Shown here: piece by piece, positions 1 through 7,823 of the stretch
Layout: each line of letters begins with the position of its first letter
How positions within the stretch are numbered: position 1 is the first letter of the stretch
Origin: Xanthobacteraceae bacterium
Lineage (GTDB): Bacteria > Pseudomonadota > Alphaproteobacteria > Rhizobiales > Xanthobacteraceae
DNA length: 23,699 bases
Direction: 5' to 3'
Assembly: GCA_019746355.1 (NCBI GenBank)
Contig: JAIESC010000097.1
Location: 1 to 23,699 of the forward strand
Translations under genes and position numbers: made by a program
The notes under the pieces: model-generated
The model's database searches: none
The model's input: the letters and a program-made list of their open reading frames with translations, nothing else
Told to the model about the DNA's origin: nothing

Positions 1-500
1 TCCGCCTGGCTCGGCGGAACGCGCACCGGCTCACGCCGCACGCGCGCCTCCTCGGCGCGGGTCGATGCCTGCGGCGGCGTCTGCCGCGGCGCAGGCTCCG
101 CAACAACCTTGGGAGGCGCGGCCTCGGCCGCGACCTTCGGCAACACGCTCGCCGGTGCAAGCTTGCTCTCGGCGCGCGCCTCGGCGGCGGGCGGGACGAC
201 CGGCTTGGCCGGTTCGGAAATGACCGTGACCGTCACGCCCGGCGGCACGGGCTCGGGGACCTCGCCCGGCTGTGCAGCGGCTTGCGAAGCCGGCGGCCGC
301 GGCTCCGCCTGCTCGCGCACTTGCGCGCGCGCCTGCGCGGCTTGCGCTTCCGGCTCCTCGGTTTTCGCGGCGGCCGCAGGCGGCTCCGCGGCCTCCGGCA
401 CGCGGCAGGAGTCCTCGAAGCACTCGCGATCGGCGATGGCTTGCGTTGCGATCAGCGCCGCGGATGCGGCCAGCGCGGCAAAGATGATGCGGCGGGACAT
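1..500 (-). CDS. Secreted Ala/Pro/Glu-rich hypothetical protein, C-terminus cut by window edge
   Basis: The frame opens with ATG at 500 and stays open to the window edge, so at least 166 residues are present. The N-terminus reads MSRRIIFAALAASAALIA followed by TQAIADREC, a classic Sec signal peptide with cleavage likely after the ALA-like IADR region near residue 23. The mature start has two close cysteines (RECFEDSCR) that could form a disulfide. The rest is low-complexity, rich in Ala, Pro and Glu, as in a periplasmic linker or envelope-anchored protein whose folded domain lies beyond the edge. It follows another secreted minus-strand protein by about 96 bp. I do not recognise the family. 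GC-rich third positions and the clear signal peptide make it a convincing gene. Confidence 0.7.
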   Translation of the reverse strand, partial: MSRRIIFAALAASAALIATQAIADRECFEDSCRVPEAAEPPAAAAKTEEPEAQAAQARAQVREQAEPRPPASQAAAQPGEVPEPVPPGVTVTVISEPAKPVVPPAAEARAESKLAPASVLPKVAAEAAPPKVVAEPAPRQTPPQASTRAEEARVRREPVRVPPSQA

Positions 501-596
501 GACGCTCCCCGTTTATCGTTGTTTGTCCGCATCCTGGTGTTCGCTTTTGACTAAAGTTGGACTGAAACCCGCGGTGGCCGCGCGGGCATTTTGGCT

Positions 597-1067
597 TCAA
601 GGGCGGCGACGCCGGTCGTAGGGGATGACGACGTCGGGCCGGTAGTAGGTTTCGGGATCGACGATGCTGGCCGGCGCGTTCATGTCGGACGACGCCGACC
701 AGTTGCGCGAGAACTCGCTGCCGGGCTCCGCCCCGGCGACGCCAGGCGGCTCGACCTCGTTGCGGCCGCGCGGCGGCGCGTGACCGTAGCGCGGAATGTA
801 GCGGTTGCGCGGCTCGTAGACCGGATTCGGCCGGATCGGCGAGCCACCGTAGACGGTGACAGGCATGTGGCCCGGCCGCGCCAGACCCCAATCGCCCTCG
901 ACGACGGCGTAGGACGCGTCGCGCCCCCAGATGACGACAGGAATGCCCGGGCGGCTCGGCACGACGATCACCGGACCGGTGTCGCCGGCGCGCGCAGGTG
1001 TGATCGCCGCAAATCCAGCGAGCCCCGCCAGCATGATCATCGAGCAAACCGTGAAACGTCGCGTCAT
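597..1067 (-). CDS. Secreted hypothetical protein, proline/arginine-rich
   Basis: About 156 residues. The N-terminus (MTRRFTVCSMIMLAGLAGFA, then AITPARAGD) is a Sec signal peptide with an ARA-G cleavage site. The mature protein is proline-rich with repeated short motifs (VIVVPSRPGIPVVIWG, RNRYIPRYG) and ends in a basic PYDRRRRP, suggesting an extended periplasmic or cell-wall-associated protein with no visible catalytic motif. An in-frame GTG lies nine bases upstream at 1076, but ATG at 1067 is preferred because an AGGG sequence sits about 10 nt before it. It is co-oriented with the secreted protein that follows. The function is unknown. Confidence 0.7.
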   Translation of the reverse strand: MTRRFTVCSMIMLAGLAGFAAITPARAGDTGPVIVVPSRPGIPVVIWGRDASYAVVEGDWGLARPGHMPVTVYGGSPIRPNPVYEPRNRYIPRYGHAPPRGRNEVEPPGVAGAEPGSEFSRNWSASSDMNAPASIVDPETYYRPDVVIPYDRRRRP

Positions 1068-1202
1068 CGGCCGCACACCCTGTGAACGGCTGGCATTTTA
1101 GACGAACTGTTCCAGTGTCCCGTGAACGCGATCGCGGAATTGCGAGGTAACATTAATTGCGCGTGACCGCCGCAATTGAGCCCTGCGACGAATGGCGAAT
1201 GC

Positions 1203-1592
1203 ATGGCCTCTTCACGCCGGCGCTCCGCAAATCTAGTGTGCTTGCGCGAATCCTTTTGGATTCCGCCGGGGGCGGCGGGATGCGAGAGCTCAGGGTTAAC
1301 GGAATTGCCGCACCGACGACGCCCCCCGGCTTCCGACGCCGCCGCCGCGGTGTGCGCCGCGCCGGAGCAAAGCTTTCGCCAGCGCTTTGAAAATCTCGAA
1401 GCGCGGCGCGAAGCGCTGCTCGCGCGGCTCACGACCATGGGCGACGCCACCAAACAACACCCGGGCCACAGGCGCGCACTGACCCTGCTCAACGCATCGT
1501 TCCGCCGCGCGTCGGTGGCACAGCGCGCCGCGGTGCTTCAGGCGGCGGAATGGCTGATCGAGCTGCTCGAGCGCGTCACGTCCCTGGTCTGA
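1203..1592 (+). CDS. Small helical hypothetical protein
   Basis: The last ~75 residues, from SFRQRFENLEARREALLARL to the end (LIELLERVTSLV), are strongly helical, have good GC3 and look like a genuine small conserved protein. The first ~50 codons use rare codons (CTA, TTA, TCA) and look non-coding, so the true start may be downstream. A TTG at 1305 with AGGG about 9 nt upstream is the best alternative to ATG 1203. A 6-bp hairpin (GAATCC TTTT GGATTC, 1248-1263) lies in the doubtful 5' part, more in keeping with a leader than with coding sequence. No family or function is recognised. The gene lies 244 bp before the MHS transporter on the same strand. Confidence 0.45.
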   Translation: MASSRRRSANLVCLRESFWIPPGAAGCESSGLTELPHRRRPPASDAAAAVCAAPEQSFRQRFENLEARREALLARLTTMGDATKQHPGHRRALTLLNASFRRASVAQRAAVLQAAEWLIELLERVTSLV

Positions 1593-1836
1593 GCGGCACT
1601 CGTTCTTTGGTCTGATCCGCGATGTCCGCGGGACAGCGAAATTTCCGGAATATTCTCGCCGCATCAACGCGTTGCGGATTTTCCCTACGACTTTCGATGT
1701 ACGACGTGATGTCAACAGACGCTTCCTCAAGCGCGGCGTATCGCTGCGCCGGGGACGCTTCTTCCTGATGCTTTGCGCTGACGCGGGAGGCGGTCCCCGA
1801 CAAGAAATCAAGCATTCAGGGACAGGGGCTGCGCCT

Positions 1837-3465
1837 ATGACCGCCACCACAGCGACAAGTTACGCAGAAGGGAGAATGACGTCCGAGCAACGGATGGTCA
1901 TCTTCGCTTCGTCACTCGGCACCGTGTTCGAGTGGTACGACTTCTACATCTACGGCACGCTCGGCGTGTTCCTCGCCAAATACTTCTTCTCCAACGTGCC
2001 GCCGAACGTCGGCTTCATCTTCGCGCTCCTCGCCTTCGCCGCGGGCTTCGCGGTCCGGCCGTTCGGCGCGCTGATCTTCGGCCGCATCGGCGACATGATC
2101 GGCCGCAAGTACACCTTCCTCGTGACGATGTCGCTGATGGGCGTCGGCACGTTCTTCATCGGCGTGCTGCCCGGCTACGACAGCTGGGGCATCATGGCAC
2201 CGATCGTGCTGATCGGGCTCCGCCTCGTGCAGGGCCTCGCGCTCGGCGGCGAGTACGGCGGCGCGGCGATCTACGTCGCCGAGCACGCGCCGAAGAACAA
2301 GCGCGGCTTCTACACCTCGTGGATCCAGACCACGGCCACGCTCGGCCTGTTCATGGCGCTGCTGCTGATCCTCGGCATCCGCACCGCCATGGGCGAGCAG
2401 GCGTTCGGCGAATGGGGCTGGCGCATTCCGTTCCTGCTCTCGTTGATCCTTCTGATCGTGTCGGTCTGGATCCGGCTCAAGCTCAACGAGTCGCCGCTGT
2501 TCCAGCAGATGGTGAAGGAGGGCAAGACCTCGAAGCGCCCGCTGTCGGAGGCGTTCGGCCAGTGGTCGAACCTGAAAATCGCGATCTTCGCGCTGCTCGG
2601 CGCGACGGCCGGCGAAGCGGTGATCTGGTACGGCGGACAGTTCTACGCCCTGTTCTTCCTCACCCAGACGCTGAAGGTGAACGCGGTCGACGCCCAGATC
2701 ATGGTGGCGATTGCGCTTGCGATCGGCACCCCCTGCTTCATCCTGTTCGGCTGGCTCTCCGACAAGATCGGACGCAAGCCGATCATGATGGCGGGCTTCG
2801 CGATCGCGGCAGTCACCTACTTCCCGATCTTCCAGAGCATCACCCACTTCGCCAATCCGGCGCTGGAAAAGGCGCTCGCGGCATCGCCGGTGGTCGTCAC
2901 CGCGGATCCGGCCGAGTGCTCGTTCCAGTTCAAGGCGACCGGCACCGAGAAGTTCACCACCGGCTGCGACAACATCAAGGCCGCGCTGGTCGGAGCCTCG
3001 GTGAACTACTCGAGCGTCGATGCGCCGAAAGGGACGCCCGCATCGGTGAAGATCGGCGATCAGGTGATCCTGTCCAGCACTGCCAACCTGGCGGCCGCCA
3101 TCTCCGCCGCGGTGAAGGCGCACGGCTATCCGGGCGTCGCCGATCCGAACGCGATCAACCGGCCGATGACGATCCTGCTGCTCACCATCCTCGTCGTCTA
3201 CGTGACGATGGTGTACGGCCCGATCGCAGCCTGGCTGGTCGAGTTGTTCCCGACCCGGATCCGCTACACCGGCCTGTCGCTGCCCTATCACATCGGCAAC
3301 GGCTGGTTCGGCGGCTTCCTCCCCGCAACGGTGTTCGCGATCGTCGCCGCAACCGGAAACATCTATTCCGGCCTGTGGTATCCGATCATCGTCGCCTGCA
3401 TGAGCTTCGTCGTGGCGCTGATCTTCCTGCCCGAGACGAAGGATCGCGACATCAGCCGCATCTAG
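1837..3465 (+). CDS. MFS transporter, metabolite:H+ symporter (MHS) family
   Basis: 542 residues. It is an inner-membrane secondary transporter of the MHS branch (ProP/KgtP/ShiA-like), expected to co-transport a small organic acid or osmolyte with protons; the substrate cannot be read from sequence. TM1 carries the family signature SLGTVFEWYDFYIYG (about residues 26-40). The MFS motif A appears in loop 2-3 as GRIGDMIGRK and again in loop 8-9 as GWLSDKIGRKP. RLVQGLALGGEYGGA is also typical. Roughly residues 334-442 form a soluble, probably periplasmic insertion with two cysteines between TM segments of the second half, which makes the protein ~100 residues longer than the usual ~430. ATG 1837 is chosen because AGGGG lies 8 nt upstream; the frame extends further 5' but without family similarity. 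A strong terminator follows. Confidence 0.93.
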   Translation: MTATTATSYAEGRMTSEQRMVIFASSLGTVFEWYDFYIYGTLGVFLAKYFFSNVPPNVGFIFALLAFAAGFAVRPFGALIFGRIGDMIGRKYTFLVTMSLMGVGTFFIGVLPGYDSWGIMAPIVLIGLRLVQGLALGGEYGGAAIYVAEHAPKNKRGFYTSWIQTTATLGLFMALLLILGIRTAMGEQAFGEWGWRIPFLLSLILLIVSVWIRLKLNESPLFQQMVKEGKTSKRPLSEAFGQWSNLKIAIFALLGATAGEAVIWYGGQFYALFFLTQTLKVNAVDAQIMVAIALAIGTPCFILFGWLSDKIGRKPIMMAGFAIAAVTYFPIFQSITHFANPALEKALAASPVVVTADPAECSFQFKATGTEKFTTGCDNIKAALVGASVNYSSVDAPKGTPASVKIGDQVILSSTANLAAAISAAVKAHGYPGVADPNAINRPMTILLLTILVVYVTMVYGPIAAWLVELFPTRIRYTGLSLPYHIGNGWFGGFLPATVFAIVAATGNIYSGLWYPIIVACMSFVVALIFLPETKDRDISRI

Positions 3466-3510
3466 GCTGCAAACGAGGGCGGCACTGCGCGCCGTCCGCT
3501 TGCTCCACCC

Positions 3511-3545
3511 GCGCCCCGCACCTCGTGCGGGGCGCTCATTTTTTT
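3511..3545 (+). terminator. Rho-independent terminator of the MHS transporter gene
   Basis: A perfect 11-bp stem (GCGCCCCGCAC, 3511-3521, with GTGCGGGGCGC, 3525-3535) closes a CTC loop and is followed by TCA and seven T's. It sits 45 bp after the transporter stop codon on the same strand. Confidence 0.92.
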
Positions 3546-3563
3546 CGCGCGCGCCACCGCGCA

Positions 3564-3712
3564 TCAAACGTGGGGTGGACAAAGCCGCGAAAGCGGCGTG
3601 CCCACGTCCGCCCGCGCCGGAGCAGGAATGCGTGGGCCCGGCGCTGGCGCGCCTTGGCCATGGTCCGTCCCGCATTCCGCTTCGCTCCATGCGGGCTACG
3701 CCAGCTAAGACC
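3564..3712. repeat. Intergenic palindromic repeat, GGTGGACAAAG/TGCCCACG type
   Basis: The stretch contains GGGTGGACAAAGCCGCGAAA and nearby CGTGCCCACG, then GCGTGGGC and a tail rich in CGCATTCCGCTTCGC and GCGGGCTACGCC. This style resembles dispersed non-coding repeats known from Bradyrhizobium relatives. It lies between the terminator of the transporter gene and a second repeat type, in a gap without genes. Only one copy is present here, so the assignment rests on remembered family style. Confidence 0.45.
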
Positions 3713-3791
3713 TAGAAAGCATTCCCAAATTCCAAATGGGTTTGTTCTGCCAACTTCACTCTTTAATTGCATAAATGTTTATTGCACGTTA

Positions 3792-3869
3792 AACGCGAAC
3801 ACAGAATCCATAACCACTGCTGCGGAGTGTGGATTCCGGGTTCGCCTTCGCCGGCGCCCCGGAGTGACC
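3792..3869. repeat. CATTCCGGGGCGC-type palindromic repeat, copy 1 (degenerate left half)
   Basis: The core (ATCCATAACCACTGCTGCGG, then AGTGTGGATTCCGGG) is nearly identical to the core of the copy at 16810-16910. The right arm ends GCGCCCCGGAGTGAC; the left arm (GCGAACACAGAATCC) is eroded. It occupies the convergent gap between the transporter and the epimerase. The remaining bases of 3466-3881 hold the terminator and the other repeat, and I see no gene there. Confidence 0.8.
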
Positions 3870-3881
3870 GCGGGAAACGGC

Positions 3882-4898
3882 TCAGACCTTGTGATACTCG
3901 CGATACCAGGCGACGAAGCGCGCGATGCCTTCGGCGATCGGCGTCGAGGGCCGGAAGCCGGTGTCGCGCATCAGATCGTCGACATCGGCGTAGGTTTCCG
4001 GCACGTCGCCCGGCTGCATCGGCAGCATCTCGCGCTGGGCGGTGCGGCCGAGCGCCTTTTCAATCAATGAAACCACATGCGGCACGTCGGCCGGCTCGTT
4101 GTTGCCGATGTTGTAGATGCGCCAGGGCGCGTTGCTGCGCGCCGGATCGGGATGATCGCCCGACCACGACGGATCGGGCGTCGCGGGCCTCTCGATCAGC
4201 CGCACCACGGGCTCCACCACGTCGTCCACATAGGTGAAGTCGCGGCGCATCCGGCCGTGGTTGAACAGCTTGATCGGCTTTCCATCGAGAATGGCCTTGG
4301 TGAAAAGCCACATCGCCATGTCGGGGCGGCCCCATGGACCGTAGACCGTGAAGAACCGCAATCCCGTCGTCGGCAGCCGGAACAGATGCGCGTAGGAATG
4401 CGCCATCAGCTCGTTGGCCTTCTTCGAGGCCGCATAAAGGCTGATCGGATGATCGACGTTGTCCGAGGTGCGGAACGGCAGCCTGGTGTTCGCGCCGTAG
4501 ACCGACGACGACGAGGCAAACAGCAGATGCCGGCAGCCGTTGTGGCGGCAGCCCTCCAGGATGTTGGCGAAGCCCTGCAGGTTGGCGTCGACATAGGCCA
4601 GCGGATCCTGCAGCGAATAGCGCACGCCGGCCTGCGCCGCGAGATGCACCACGTAGGGAAACTTCTCGGCGGCAAACAGCGCGGCGACGCCCGCGCGGTC
4701 GGCAAGGTCGAGCTTGATGAAGCGGAATTTGGCGTGGCCCTCGAACAGCTTCAGCCGCGCCTGTTTGAGCGCCGGATCGTAATACGACGACATGTTGTCG
4801 ACGCCGATCACGCGCCGGCCGCGCTCCAGCAGGCGGCGCGTCACGTGCGAGCCGATGAAGCCCGCCGCGCCGGTCACCAGGATCGGTTCATCGCTCAA
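3882..4898 (-). CDS. NAD-dependent UDP-sugar 4-epimerase (UDP-glucuronate 4-epimerase/CapI type)
   Basis: 338 residues, the normal length for CapI/LpsL-type short-chain extended epimerases, which invert C4 of UDP-glucuronate or a related UDP-hexuronate for capsule, LPS or exopolysaccharide. The Rossmann glycine motif GAAGFIG is at residues 10-16, the SSSSVYG region at about 129-135, and the catalytic Tyr155/Lys159 (YAASK) is in place. The tail has the family segments MRRDFTYVDD, RIYNIGNNEP and MLPMQPGDVPETYAD. The start is a TTG at 4898 whose bases overlap the TGA stop of the dehydrogenase (TTGA, 4-nt overlap). No ATG is available before the Rossmann motif, so translational coupling is likely. 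It should act on the product of its upstream neighbour. Confidence 0.92.
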   Translation of the reverse strand: MSDEPILVTGAAGFIGSHVTRRLLERGRRVIGVDNMSSYYDPALKQARLKLFEGHAKFRFIKLDLADRAGVAALFAAEKFPYVVHLAAQAGVRYSLQDPLAYVDANLQGFANILEGCRHNGCRHLLFASSSSVYGANTRLPFRTSDNVDHPISLYAASKKANELMAHSYAHLFRLPTTGLRFFTVYGPWGRPDMAMWLFTKAILDGKPIKLFNHGRMRRDFTYVDDVVEPVVRLIERPATPDPSWSGDHPDPARSNAPWRIYNIGNNEPADVPHVVSLIEKALGRTAQREMLPMQPGDVPETYADVDDLMRDTGFRPSTPIAEGIARFVAWYREYHKV

Positions 4899-6178
4899 AG
4901 TCGCCACAGCTCGATGCCTTCGGGCTTGATCGCGCGGTCGAGCATGCCGCGCACGTCGAACACGGGCCCCGCCCCGCCCCGCAACAGCCGCCGGACCAGC
5001 GCCCAGCCTTCGCGCAGATAGGGCTCGTGCGCGACGGCGAGGATCACCGCGTCGGCGGCCTTGAGCTTGTCCATCGGCGTGAGCTCGATGCCGTATTCGT
5101 GCCGCGTCTCGTCGGGACGCGCCAGCGGATCGTGCACCTGCACCGCGACGCCGCTCGCGGCAAGCTCGGCAACGATATCGGCGACCTTCGAGTTGCGCGT
5201 GTCCGGCACGTTCTCCTTGAAGGTCATGCCGAGCACCGTCACCGTCGCGCCGGTGGTGCCGCGGCGGAACAGCGCGCGGACGCATTCCAGCGCCACGCGC
5301 TTGCCGACGCTGTCATTGATGCGGCGGCCGGCGAGGATCACCTGCGGGTGATAGCCGGCCTTCTCGGCGCGGTGCGTCAGGTAATACGGATCGACGCCGA
5401 TGCAGTGGCCGCCGACCAGGCCCGGCGTGAAGGGCAGAAAATTCCATTTGGTGCGCGCCGCCGCCAGCACATCGCCGGTGTCGATGCCGAGCACGTCGCA
5501 GATCGCCGAGAGCTCGTTCATGAAGGCGATGTTGAGATCGCGCTGTGAATTCTCGATGACCTTGGCGGCCTCCGCGACCTTGATCGACGGCGCGCGGTGG
5601 ATGCCGGCCTTGACCACCGAGCCATAGACCTCGGCGACGAGATCGAGCGTCTTGGCATCGAGCCCGGAGACCACCTTGACGATGGTCTCGAAGCGGTGCG
5701 CCTTGTCGCCCGGATTGATGCGCTCGGGCGAATAGCCGACCGAGAAATCCTGGCGCGCCTTCAGGCCGGAGACCTGCTCCAGCACCGGGATGCAGTCTTC
5801 CTCGACGGCGCCGGGATAGACCGTCGATTCATAGACCACCACGCCGCCGGGCTTCAGCGCCTTGGCGACCGTGCGCGAGGCGGCGAGCATCGCCGAGAGG
5901 TCCGGCCGCCGCGCGGCATCGATCGGCGTCGGCACCGTGACGATGAAAAAGTCGCACGCCGCGAGCGCCGCCGCGTCGCTTTCGTAGCGGAGCGTCGGAT
6001 GATGCAGGTCGGAGGATTCGAGCTCGCGGCTGCGGTCATGGCCTGAGCGCAGCTCCTTGATCCGGGTCGGATCGATGTCGAAGCCCGTCACCGGAACGCC
6101 GCCCCGGGCGAAGGCCACCGCCACGGGCAGGCCGACGTAACCCAGCCCGATCACAGCAATCTTGCGTCCGTGCGGCAC
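4895..6178 (-). CDS. UDP-sugar 6-dehydrogenase, TviB/WbpA/WbpO type
   Basis: 427 residues. It oxidises C6 of a UDP-hexose (UDP-GlcNAc, UDP-GalNAc or UDP-Glc) to the uronic acid in two NAD-dependent steps. The N-terminal Rossmann motif is IGLGYVGLP (residues 10-18), followed by VTVPTPID (80-87), YESTVYPG (116-123), YSPERINPGD (149-158), the central KVAEAAKVIEN helix (200-210) and the catalytic Cys259 in GGHCIGVDPYYL. The C-terminal NAD/UDP domain has GMTFKENVPDTRNSK. Sequence style is closer to TviB/WbpA (N-acetylhexosamine) than to classical Ugd, but substrate preference is inferred. The start is GTG 6178 with an AGGGA ribosome-binding site 5 nt upstream. It forms a two-gene operon with the epimerase. 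Confidence 0.92.
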   Translation of the reverse strand: MPHGRKIAVIGLGYVGLPVAVAFARGGVPVTGFDIDPTRIKELRSGHDRSRELESSDLHHPTLRYESDAAALAACDFFIVTVPTPIDAARRPDLSAMLAASRTVAKALKPGGVVVYESTVYPGAVEEDCIPVLEQVSGLKARQDFSVGYSPERINPGDKAHRFETIVKVVSGLDAKTLDLVAEVYGSVVKAGIHRAPSIKVAEAAKVIENSQRDLNIAFMNELSAICDVLGIDTGDVLAAARTKWNFLPFTPGLVGGHCIGVDPYYLTHRAEKAGYHPQVILAGRRINDSVGKRVALECVRALFRRGTTGATVTVLGMTFKENVPDTRNSKVADIVAELAASGVAVQVHDPLARPDETRHEYGIELTPMDKLKAADAVILAVAHEPYLREGWALVRRLLRGGAGPVFDVRGMLDRAIKPEGIELWRL

Positions 6179-6470
6179 GTCGGTCCCTGCAAAGCCCCGC
6201 CACGGCGCAAATCCGGCCGCGGTCCGGGGTGCTTATCCGGGCAGGCTCCCGCGAAGTCAACCGCCCGGAGCGCCCGGCGAACGCCAAGTTGCGGGAGAAC
6301 CACCGGAATTTCCGGCGAGGATGGACCGATGGGGGCGGCTTTGTTGCCCCGGCCGGGTGCGTTTGCGTCGTCACCTGAGCACCGCGCGGGCACCGTTTGG
6401 GCTGTGACTTCCCGCACTTCACGATTGGGCGCTGTGCCGCCATCTTCATTTCACGATTGCGGAGGATGCC

Positions 6471-6647
6471 ATGTTCAAGACGACGCAGAGCACCACTCCG
6501 GTCCAGACCATCTTCGGGCCGGGATACATTCCCGAGCAGCATGCCGAGCAGACGAACCTCGCGGACGACCGCGAGGCGCCGTTTGCCGAGTTCGTGAAGT
6601 CGCTGCGGTCGCTCGTTTGGAACGATGAGCGTGTGGCCAAGCGGTAG
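6471..6647 (+). CDS. 58-residue hypothetical protein
   Basis: ATG at 6471 is preceded by a near-perfect Shine-Dalgarno (GGAGGA, 6461-6466). The frame runs 58 codons to TAG with GC-rich third positions. The peptide begins MFKTTQSTTPVQTIFGPGYI, is acidic in the middle (ADDREAPFAEF) and ends with a basic amphipathic helix (VKSLRSLVWNDERVAKR). There is no signal peptide or membrane segment, so it should be cytosolic. It lies divergently from the UDP-sugar dehydrogenase and just before tRNA-Thr. The family is not recognised; the ribosome site is the main evidence. Confidence 0.6.
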   Translation: MFKTTQSTTPVQTIFGPGYIPEQHAEQTNLADDREAPFAEFVKSLRSLVWNDERVAKR

Positions 6648-6773
6648 CTTTGGCTCCGAAGTCCGATTTGTCTTTTTAAGTTTCTGCCCGCCCCACCGCG
6701 TCCGCGTTTGCCGCCGACGCGCCATTTTCAGACCTCCGGCAAAATGCTAAGGGCTTGGCCATTCCATCGGTAG

Positions 6774-6848
6774 GCCGGGCTAGCTCAGCGGTAGAGCAGC
6801 GGTTTTGTAAACCGTTGGTCGGGGGTTCGATTCCCTCGCCCGGCACCA
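6774..6848 (+). tRNA. tRNA-Thr (anticodon UGU), CCA encoded
   Basis: The cloverleaf folds cleanly. The acceptor stem is GCCGGGC/GCCCGGC (6774-6780 with 6838-6844), with discriminator A and encoded CCA to 6848. The D arm contains TAGCTCAGCGGTAGAGCA, and the anticodon stem GCGGT/ACCGT (one G.U pair) closes the loop TTTGTAA with anticodon TGT at 6806-6808. The T arm is GGGGGTTCGATTCCCTC. Its 3' end adjoins phage-like debris, consistent with use as an integration target. Confidence 0.97.
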
Positions 6849-7325
6849 AGCATTTCCGTGCAAATCCGCATCAGGCCGTCAAACCGTTCGCGCGAATCTA
6901 GCGAATCTGACGGCGCTCCGCGAATCTACAAAAGTGGTCACAGTGACCCCTTCCGGCAGCCGTTTGTTCGGCTTGCAGAAAGTGACCGTTCCGGGTCTGA
7001 GCCACCGGCAAATTCGCCGCCCGCGGCCGTCGGAAGCGACGCAGCTCCGACACCCGAGGTGCCACAAAAGGTGCCACAGCCACGCGAGCGAGATTGGCTG
7101 TTCATTACCTGCGAGGACGGCCACGATTGGGAGCACGTCGGCGGCCGGCCCGGCCCGCTCGTCGATCAGGAGACCGACAGCCCGCGCGCAACATCTTCTG
7201 CGCGCAGCCCGGCCTCCCCTCGCAGCCCGTGTTCCGCTGCCGCCGCTGCCCGGCGGATCGACTACGGCGAGCCCGGCGGGCCGGGCTGGCTCAGTTGCGT
7301 GCATCGCGGCGTCGGAGGCTGTGCT
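6849..7325. other. Decayed, probably phage-derived segment next to tRNA-Thr
   Basis: There is no intact gene in these 477 bases. A fragment around 7088-7145 reads FITCEDGHDWEHVGGRPG, which resembles a short Cys-rich phage-type protein but loses frame further on. The segment also contains a perfect 13-nt dyad GGTCAC-A-GTGACC (6936-6948) and two copies of AGGTGCCACA 12 bp apart (7057-7066, 7069-7078). Composition and broken frames suggest a pseudogenised element end. Confidence 0.5.
6892..6928. repeat. Three short direct repeats GCGAATCT(A/G) beside tRNA-Thr
   Basis: GCGAATCTA (6892-6900), GCGAATCTG (6901-6909) and GCGAATCTA (6920-6928) begin 44 bp after the tRNA's CCA end. Clustered short direct repeats in this position are what integrase arm-type sites look like, but no integrase gene is present to pair with them. 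Confidence 0.6.
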
Positions 7326-7823
7326 TTGAGCATCACCTTCGACACCGGCCGCTGGCATGGCGGCCTCGCCGACTGGACCGACGGCAACACTGCCTATCTG
7401 TCGATCGCCTTCACGTGGCGCCTCAACGACGCCTATCAGCGCGCGGTGTGGTACCGCGCGCAGGGCTTCAAGGTCCGAGCTGGCGGTCCTGGCATCTTCA
7501 CGCGCAAGACCTTCCTCGCTGAGGTGGCGGAGATTGGTGGCGAGGTGCCGGATGCGGTCGCGCGGCACAACCCGATGGCGTCGATCGCAAGCCGCGGCTG
7601 TCCCGTCGCCTGCTGGTTCTGCATCGTGCCGATGATGGAGGGCCGCAACTTTACGCTGCTGCCCGACTTCCCGGTGCGGCCGGTGCTCTGCGACAACAAC
7701 CTGTCCGCGCTGCCCGCGGACTATCAGGACCACATCATCGCCCGCTATCGCGCCGCGGGCGTACCGCTGCTCGCTTTAGCGGGCGCCCATCCTCAACACC
7801 GCGTTCAGCCGGGTGCGGGCTGA
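7326..7823 (+). pseudogene. Truncated phage-type radical SAM protein
   Basis: The likely start is TTG 7326 with GGAGG about 7 nt upstream, giving (M)SITFDTGRWHGGLADWTDG. Residues ~98-105 hold the radical SAM cluster motif CPVACWFC (CX3CX2C), which binds the 4Fe-4S cluster that cleaves S-adenosylmethionine. Similarity in style to small radical SAM proteins carried by prophages continues to RYRAAGVPLL near 7770, then stops abruptly. The last ~17 codons are the antisense of the FkbM gene. The C-terminal half of the barrel is absent, so this is a remnant. Break position and family are from reading the sequence. Confidence 0.65.

Noticed and set aside
1912..4070. Very long open frames overlapping the MHS transporter in other frames (about 590 and 710 codons)
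   Set aside because: They are rich in Arg, Asp, His and Pro with no domain, as expected for out-of-frame reading of GC-rich coding DNA. The MHS frame has clear family motifs throughout.
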